9,861 nucleotides of DNA from Chitinophagaceae bacterium (lineage in GTDB: Bacteria > Bacteroidota > Bacteroidia > Chitinophagales > Chitinophagaceae). The notes beneath the pieces were generated by a model. The model saw nothing but the letters and a program-made list of their open reading frames with translations. It did not search any database and had not been told where the DNA came from. Both the position numbers and the translations under genes were made by a program. The stretch lies in assembly GCA_025362915.1 (NCBI GenBank), contig JANYEU010000145.1:1-9861 (forward strand). The letters run 5' to 3'. Shown here piece by piece: positions 6,957 to 9,861 of the stretch; the first letter of the stretch is position 1; every line of letters begins with the position of its first letter.

Positions 6957-8549
6957 TTGCTCAGTTTTCAAAACATAGAGTTTTTATATGGCCTTGGGAT
7001 ACTGCTTCCATCGGTCGCATTATTATACCTAACCATCAGATGGAAACGAAAGACAAGACAAGCTTTGGGTAATGAAATATTAATTAATCAACTCACCAAA
7101 GGCTACTCTGAAAGGAAATATATTATTAAAGTTGTGGCCATCATTGTTACTATAGGTTTATTGATAGTAACTGCTGCCAATCTTCGCAAACCAATAAAAG
7201 AAAAAGGAACTGCCGGAACTGGAATAGACATTATGATTGCCCTTGATGTAAGTAAAAGTATGCTGGCTGAAGATGAAAAACCTACCCGTTTGGATAAGGC
7301 TAAAGAATTGATTTATAAACTTACCGCCCAACTGCAGGATAACAGAATTGGGTTGGTGGTGTTTGCGGGAAGGGCTTATTTGCAGATACCACTGACCAGT
7401 GATATTGGTGCTGCCAAGATGTTTGTAAGCAATGCAAACCCTAATTTGATAAGCTGGCAGGGAACGGTAATTGGCGATGCCTTGACGCTTTGCAACAATA
7501 GTCTGGATACAAAAGAAAAGAAATATAAGGCCGCCATACTGATTACCGATGGAGAAGACCAAGACACTAAAGCATTGGATGCGGCAAAAGAACTAACAGA
7601 AAAAGGAGTGATTGTGCATACGGTAGGAGTGGGTTCGGTTGCTGGGGCACCAATTATAGAAGGGACAAATGATTATAAAAAGGATGCTGATGGAAATACG
7701 GTCATTACAAAACTAAATACCTCCCTATTGCAACAGATAGCCGATGCCACAGGGGGTACATATCATTATTTGGACAATACCGATGCAGTTAGCAATGATT
7801 TATCTCAAACATTGAACTCGATGGATAAAAAGGCAATTGGCAATCCGGGTAGTTATGTAGAATATGAGTCGTACTATTTTATTTTCCTTGCAATAGCTAT
7901 TCTTTTGTTGGTTGCAGAGCTTTTTATTACGGAGAAAACAAGAAAAGCCTTTGTTAATAAGACTGCCATCGCTGTTGCCATGCTATTGTTTTGTTCCTCC
8001 TCTGCTTTTTGTCAGAGTAATAATTCTACTATCGTTAAAGGAAATGAATTATATCGTAAGGGAGATTTTAAGTCTGCAGAAACTGAATATGAAAAAGTAT
8101 TAGGTCAGGATTCAAAAAGTGCAATCGCTGCTTTTAATAATGCCAATAGTTTGTTCCGTCAGCAACAATATGCTGCGGCGGCAAAGCAGATGGAAGAATT
8201 GGCTGCTAATACTACAGACCCTATTTTACAGGCAAAAGCATGGTACAATAAAGGTGTGGCAGAAGTAAAACAACAGCAAATGGATGCAGCTGCGGCATCT
8301 TTTAAGAAATCATTAATGCTGAATAACAATGATGAAAATACGAGGGAAAACTTGCAGATGGTATTGAATGAGCTGAAGAAACAGCAACAAAAGCAACAGA
8401 ATAAAAATAAGCCAAAACAAAAAAAGCAGCCTCCTAAAAACCAAGCCGAACAGCAGTTGAATATGCTGCGCGATGAAGAAAAAAGACTACAGTCTGAAGT
8501 GCAGCAAAAGAAATTCAAACAAGACGTCGGGAACGAAAAGGATTGGTAG
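6957..8549 (+). CDS. BatB-BatC fusion: vWA membrane protein with TPR domain
   Basis: The 530-residue product joins two proteins that are usually separate in the Bacteroides aerotolerance (Bat) set. The BatB part has membrane segments at about 11-28 and 57-74, a vWA domain at about 90-290 with a complete MIDAS (D97-V-S-K-S101, T170, D198-G) and a membrane segment at about 306-325. The BatC part begins with a signal-peptide-like hydrophobic stretch (about 336-353, ending FCSSSAFCQ), followed by about three TPRs (357-460), a Gln/Lys/Pro-rich tract (475-500) and a Lys/Glu coiled segment ending EKDW. The start is TTG 6957: an in-frame TAA lies at 6936-6938 and no ATG intervenes, and MLSFQNIEFLYGL is a normal BatA/B opening. 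Bat proteins are tied to stress tolerance and envelope function, with the mechanism unsettled. No BatA, BatD or MoxR gene is adjacent. Confidence 0.87.
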   Translation: MLSFQNIEFLYGLGILLPSVALLYLTIRWKRKTRQALGNEILINQLTKGYSERKYIIKVVAIIVTIGLLIVTAANLRKPIKEKGTAGTGIDIMIALDVSKSMLAEDEKPTRLDKAKELIYKLTAQLQDNRIGLVVFAGRAYLQIPLTSDIGAAKMFVSNANPNLISWQGTVIGDALTLCNNSLDTKEKKYKAAILITDGEDQDTKALDAAKELTEKGVIVHTVGVGSVAGAPIIEGTNDYKKDADGNTVITKLNTSLLQQIADATGGTYHYLDNTDAVSNDLSQTLNSMDKKAIGNPGSYVEYESYYFIFLAIAILLLVAELFITEKTRKAFVNKTAIAVAMLLFCSSSAFCQSNNSTIVKGNELYRKGDFKSAETEYEKVLGQDSKSAIAAFNNANSLFRQQQYAAAAKQMEELAANTTDPILQAKAWYNKGVAEVKQQQMDAAAASFKKSLMLNNNDENTRENLQMVLNELKKQQQKQQNKNKPKQKKQPPKNQAEQQLNMLRDEEKRLQSEVQQKKFKQDVGNEKDW

Positions 8550-8571
8550 CAGATTACACCAGACCAATTTA

Positions 8572-8835
8572 CTAGTTATTGCACCTGATGTCGCAACCAC
8601 TTTTGCTAACCTTACCTGTTTTTTCTTCTGTAAAGCCATTAGCCACTTCTACCCAAAATATATTTACAGTATAATAATGATGCATAACCAATTGGTCGTT
8701 TTGGCAACAGGCAAAATCTTTTGTGATATTGTAATTTCTACCAAACATTTTGGTAAATGGAGCAGTGATTGTGGAAGTGACAATCAAACCAGTAATTGCG
8801 ATTGCAGCGATGTTGAGTTTAAAATTTACTAACAT
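8572..8835 (-). CDS. small exported Cys-containing protein, paralog 1
   Basis: The 87-residue product opens MLVNFKLNIAAIAITGLIVT, a basic-then-hydrophobic stretch that works as a signal peptide or membrane anchor (about 6-25). The remainder (about 30-87) is polar and aromatic, with four cysteines (C43, C44, C81, C85) and the conserved core DFACCQNDQLV.HHYYT, ANGFTEE and GCDIRCNN. The cysteine count suits two disulfides outside the cytoplasm. It is 72/87 identical to the neighbour at 9036-9299, and the coding DNA differs at many silent positions, which argues for selection on the protein. I do not recognise a named family. It converges on batBC with 22 bases between the stops and carries the shared upstream element at 8879-8925. 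Confidence 0.75.
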   Translation of the reverse strand: MLVNFKLNIAAIAITGLIVTSTITAPFTKMFGRNYNITKDFACCQNDQLVMHHYYTVNIFWVEVANGFTEEKTGKVSKSGCDIRCNN

Positions 8836-8878
8836 GAAATTTTTTTTAATTCAGGGTTAAAATTATTCTTCGATAACT

Positions 8879-8925
8879 TAAAAGTGACACTTTTCTCATT
8901 CTTAAAAAATCCCTTGAACTAGGGG
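8879..8925 (-). promoter_or_regulatory. bipartite upstream element of paralog 1
   Basis: On the plus strand this holds TAAAAGTGACA (8879-8889), exactly 16 bases, then AAAATCCCTTGAACTAGGGG (8906-8925). The same two blocks with the same 16-base spacing precede paralog 2, while the bases between them differ. The distal block contains a CCCT-N6-AGGG dyad. It lies about 44-90 bases 5' of the ATG, so a promoter with operator is the natural reading; which block is the core promoter is not clear. Confidence 0.65.
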
Positions 8926-8976
8926 CGTGTTTAATTGGGGTTTAGATATTGTTCTTTTTACATTCTCCTGCATTAT

Positions 8977-9024
8977 CTACGAAATAAAAAAGCATCCAGA
9001 TTTGGATGCTTTTTTATTTCGTAG
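8977..9024. terminator. strong bidirectional intrinsic terminator
   Basis: A perfect 22-bp stem (8977-8998 with 9003-9024) closes on a 4-nt loop, GATT. The GC core AGCATCCA / TGGATGCT is flanked by an A6 tract and a T6 tract, so a U-run follows the core on either strand. It lies 11 bases past the stop of paralog 2 and upstream of the paralog 1 element, so it separates the two transcription units. Confidence 0.9.
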
Positions 9025-9035
9025 AAAGGTAAAGT

Positions 9036-9299
9036 TTAGTTATTACACCTAATGTCACATCCACCCTTATTAACCTTGCCCGTCCTTTCTTCGGTGAAGC
9101 CATTGGCTACTTCAAACCAAAAAACATTTAATGTATAATAATGGTGAAGCACCAGTTGGTCGTTTTGGCAACATGCGAAGTCTTTGTTTGCATTATAATT
9201 CTTGCCAAACATTCTTGTAAGAGGCGCAGTGATTGTTGAGAATACAATCAAACCTGTGATTGTAATTGCTGCGATGTTTAACTTAAGATTTACTAACAT
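9036..9299 (-). CDS. small exported Cys-containing protein, paralog 2
   Basis: This 87-residue paralog has the same length, N-terminal hydrophobic segment (MLVNLKLNIAAITITGLIVF) and four cysteines (43, 44, 81, 85) as the upstream copy. All 15 substitutions are mild or lie outside the Cys core (for example F5L, K29R, R33K, I59V, K72R). The invariant stretches are KDFACCQNDQLV, HHYYT, EVANGFTEE, TGK and GCDIRCNN. The gene ends in TAA just ahead of the strong terminator and has its own upstream element at 9350-9396, so each copy seems separately expressed. The function is unknown; small tandem exported proteins of this size are frequent in Bacteroidota and usually uncharacterised. Confidence 0.75.
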   Translation of the reverse strand: MLVNLKLNIAAITITGLIVFSTITAPLTRMFGKNYNANKDFACCQNDQLVLHHYYTLNVFWFEVANGFTEERTGKVNKGGCDIRCNN

Positions 9300-9349
9300 A
9301 ACTTTTATTTTTCTTGTAAAGAATTAAATTATTTTCTTTTTTGATGATG

Positions 9350-9396
9350 TAAAAGTGACATTTATTTATCTACTGGAAAATCCCTTGAATTAGGGG
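9350..9396 (-). promoter_or_regulatory. bipartite upstream element of paralog 2
   Basis: TAAAAGTGACA (9350-9360), 16 unconserved bases, and AAAATCCCTTGAATTAGGGG (9377-9396) repeat the arrangement upstream of paralog 1 with one C/T change. The distance from the proximal block to the ATG is 50 bases here and 43 there, so the conserved unit is the pair of blocks, not the whole leader. Confidence 0.65.
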
Positions 9397-9441
9397 TTGG
9401 TGTTTTACTACAAGAATTGGTGCGATTTACTACGAGATTGG
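9397..9441. repeat. imperfect direct repeats next to the paralog 2 element
   Basis: TTGG occurs at 9397, 9417 and 9438, and TTTACTAC at 9404 and 9426, a 22-base step of about two helical turns. On the strand of the small genes this reads as two GTAGTAAA boxes just beyond the CCCT-N6-AGGG dyad. Same-face direct repeats upstream of a promoter are typical of a dimeric activator site. Paralog 1 lacks a clear counterpart. Confidence 0.4.
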
Positions 9442-9558
9442 ATTAAGTAAGACCAATTTTGTTTTAACTGTTTAATGTAGGTGTTGAATATTGATAGATA
9501 AAATAACGATACCTGTTCCAGAAACAATCAGTTGCCTGTTTTTTTAGAAGAAATGTGT
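9442..9558. other. intergenic stretch, nothing identified
   Basis: This AT-rich sequence lies between the small-gene regulatory region and the transposase-like cassette. I find no ORF, hairpin or repeat worth naming. A transposon boundary might lie at or just right of its end. Confidence 0.4.
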
Positions 9559-9599
9559 CCTTCCTTCGTGAATTCATGCTTTTCCTTCACGAAGAAAGG
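9559..9599. repeat. stem-loop 5' of the transposase-like gene
   Basis: The arms CCTTCCTTCGTGAA (9559-9572) and TTCACGAAGAAAGG (9586-9599) pair at 13 of 14 positions around a 13-nt loop. It ends 50 bases before the ATG at 9650. It could be a subterminal hairpin of an insertion sequence or a leader structure limiting transposase expression. No partner end is in the window. Confidence 0.6.
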
Positions 9600-9649
9600 T
9601 TGTCATCTCCTGAAATAGCTTATCAGCAAAATGGGCAAAAACGGAGAAG

Positions 9650-9861
9650 ATGGAAACAGAAAAAGTTGGGAATGTATACACTGTTAAGGTGTCGGAAAGT
9701 TTTGAATCATCGGGTAAATTAGGGGTTTATGAACCTAGTTTTCGCAGGTGGCTGGTACGAGAATTAGCGGAGGGCAGAATGAGCCCGGGTGAGGCTATCA
9801 AACGCTTTAATTTCAATCCAATATCTGGGTTTAAGCTGCTGTCAGATTGGCGTAAGAAGTA
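9650..9861 (+). CDS. transposase OrfA-like helix-turn-helix protein, 5' part
   Basis: The 70 codons before the window edge open METEKVGNVYTVKVSESFES and continue FRRWLVRELAEGRMSPGEAI, KRFNF and DWRKKY. The FRR.LV.EL..G.MS..EA pattern followed by a second helix and W..KY is how OrfA proteins of IS3-like elements begin (DNA-binding HTH for the element ends). The match is by pattern, not family search. The ATG at 9650 follows a GGAG sequence, and an earlier ATG at 9631 leads only to an 18-residue dead end. If correct, OrfB with the DDE catalytic domain should lie just past the window. An unrelated HTH regulator is the alternative. Confidence 0.55.
   Translation, partial: METEKVGNVYTVKVSESFESSGKLGVYEPSFRRWLVRELAEGRMSPGEAIKRFNFNPISGFKLLSDWRKK

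Noticed and set aside
7158..7562. Long antisense open frame within the batBC gene
   Set aside because: The sense frame carries a full vWA domain with MIDAS residues; the antisense peptide has no recognisable pattern.
8542..8568. Terminator between batBC and paralog 1
   Set aside because: ATTGGT / ACCAAT can form a 6-bp stem with a 15-nt loop but there is no T-run; too weak to call.

Overview
The window looks like chromosomal DNA of a Bacteroidota bacterium, most like Chitinophagaceae/Sphingobacteriia. The evidence is low G+C, starts without consistent Shine-Dalgarno sites, a DUF5686-type outer-membrane protein with a carboxypeptidase-regulatory-like N-terminus, a Bat-type vWA/TPR protein, and intergenic short-period repeats of a kind I associate with this phylum. 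Assignments rest on reading translated sequence and recalled family motifs; no database search was possible.

Layout. 1-373: edge fragment and an imperfect inverted repeat. 374-2866 (-): large DUF5686 outer-membrane barrel protein. 2954-3142: nine-unit 21-bp tandem array open in frame on both strands. 3265-3804 (-): membrane-anchored SRPBCC protein. 4123-5129 (+): decayed sugar-use genes, namely a FucP/GlcP-type MFS permease with several frameshifts that stops about two thirds of the way through, followed by an L-rhamnose/L-fucose mutarotase (RhaM family) remnant with a stop at the conserved Trp of WPEI. 5277-5374: strikingly regular array of fourteen heptamers that changes orientation in the middle. 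5399-5920 (+): conserved-looking protein of unknown function. 5923-5990: two more short-period repeats. 6026-6874 (+): class D beta-lactamase-type lipoprotein with all expected motifs. 6877-6932: second heptamer array. 6957-8549 (+): BatB-BatC fusion (vWA plus TPR) with a TTG start. 8572-8835 and 9036-9299 (-): two 87-residue paralogous small exported Cys-containing proteins, each behind the same bipartite upstream element, separated by a perfect 22-bp-stem terminator. 9559-9861: hairpin and the 5' end of a transposase OrfA-like gene that runs off the window.

The functional genes do not form one pathway. The coherent units are the dead fucose/rhamnose-type module and the duplicated small-protein cassette. 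The BatBC fusion lacks BatA and BatD next to it. The most unusual material is non-coding or nearly so: the mirror-oriented heptamer arrays, which sit in the gaps just 5' of two genes, and the shared upstream element of the small-protein pair. I see no CRISPR array, tRNA, rRNA or recognisable riboswitch.
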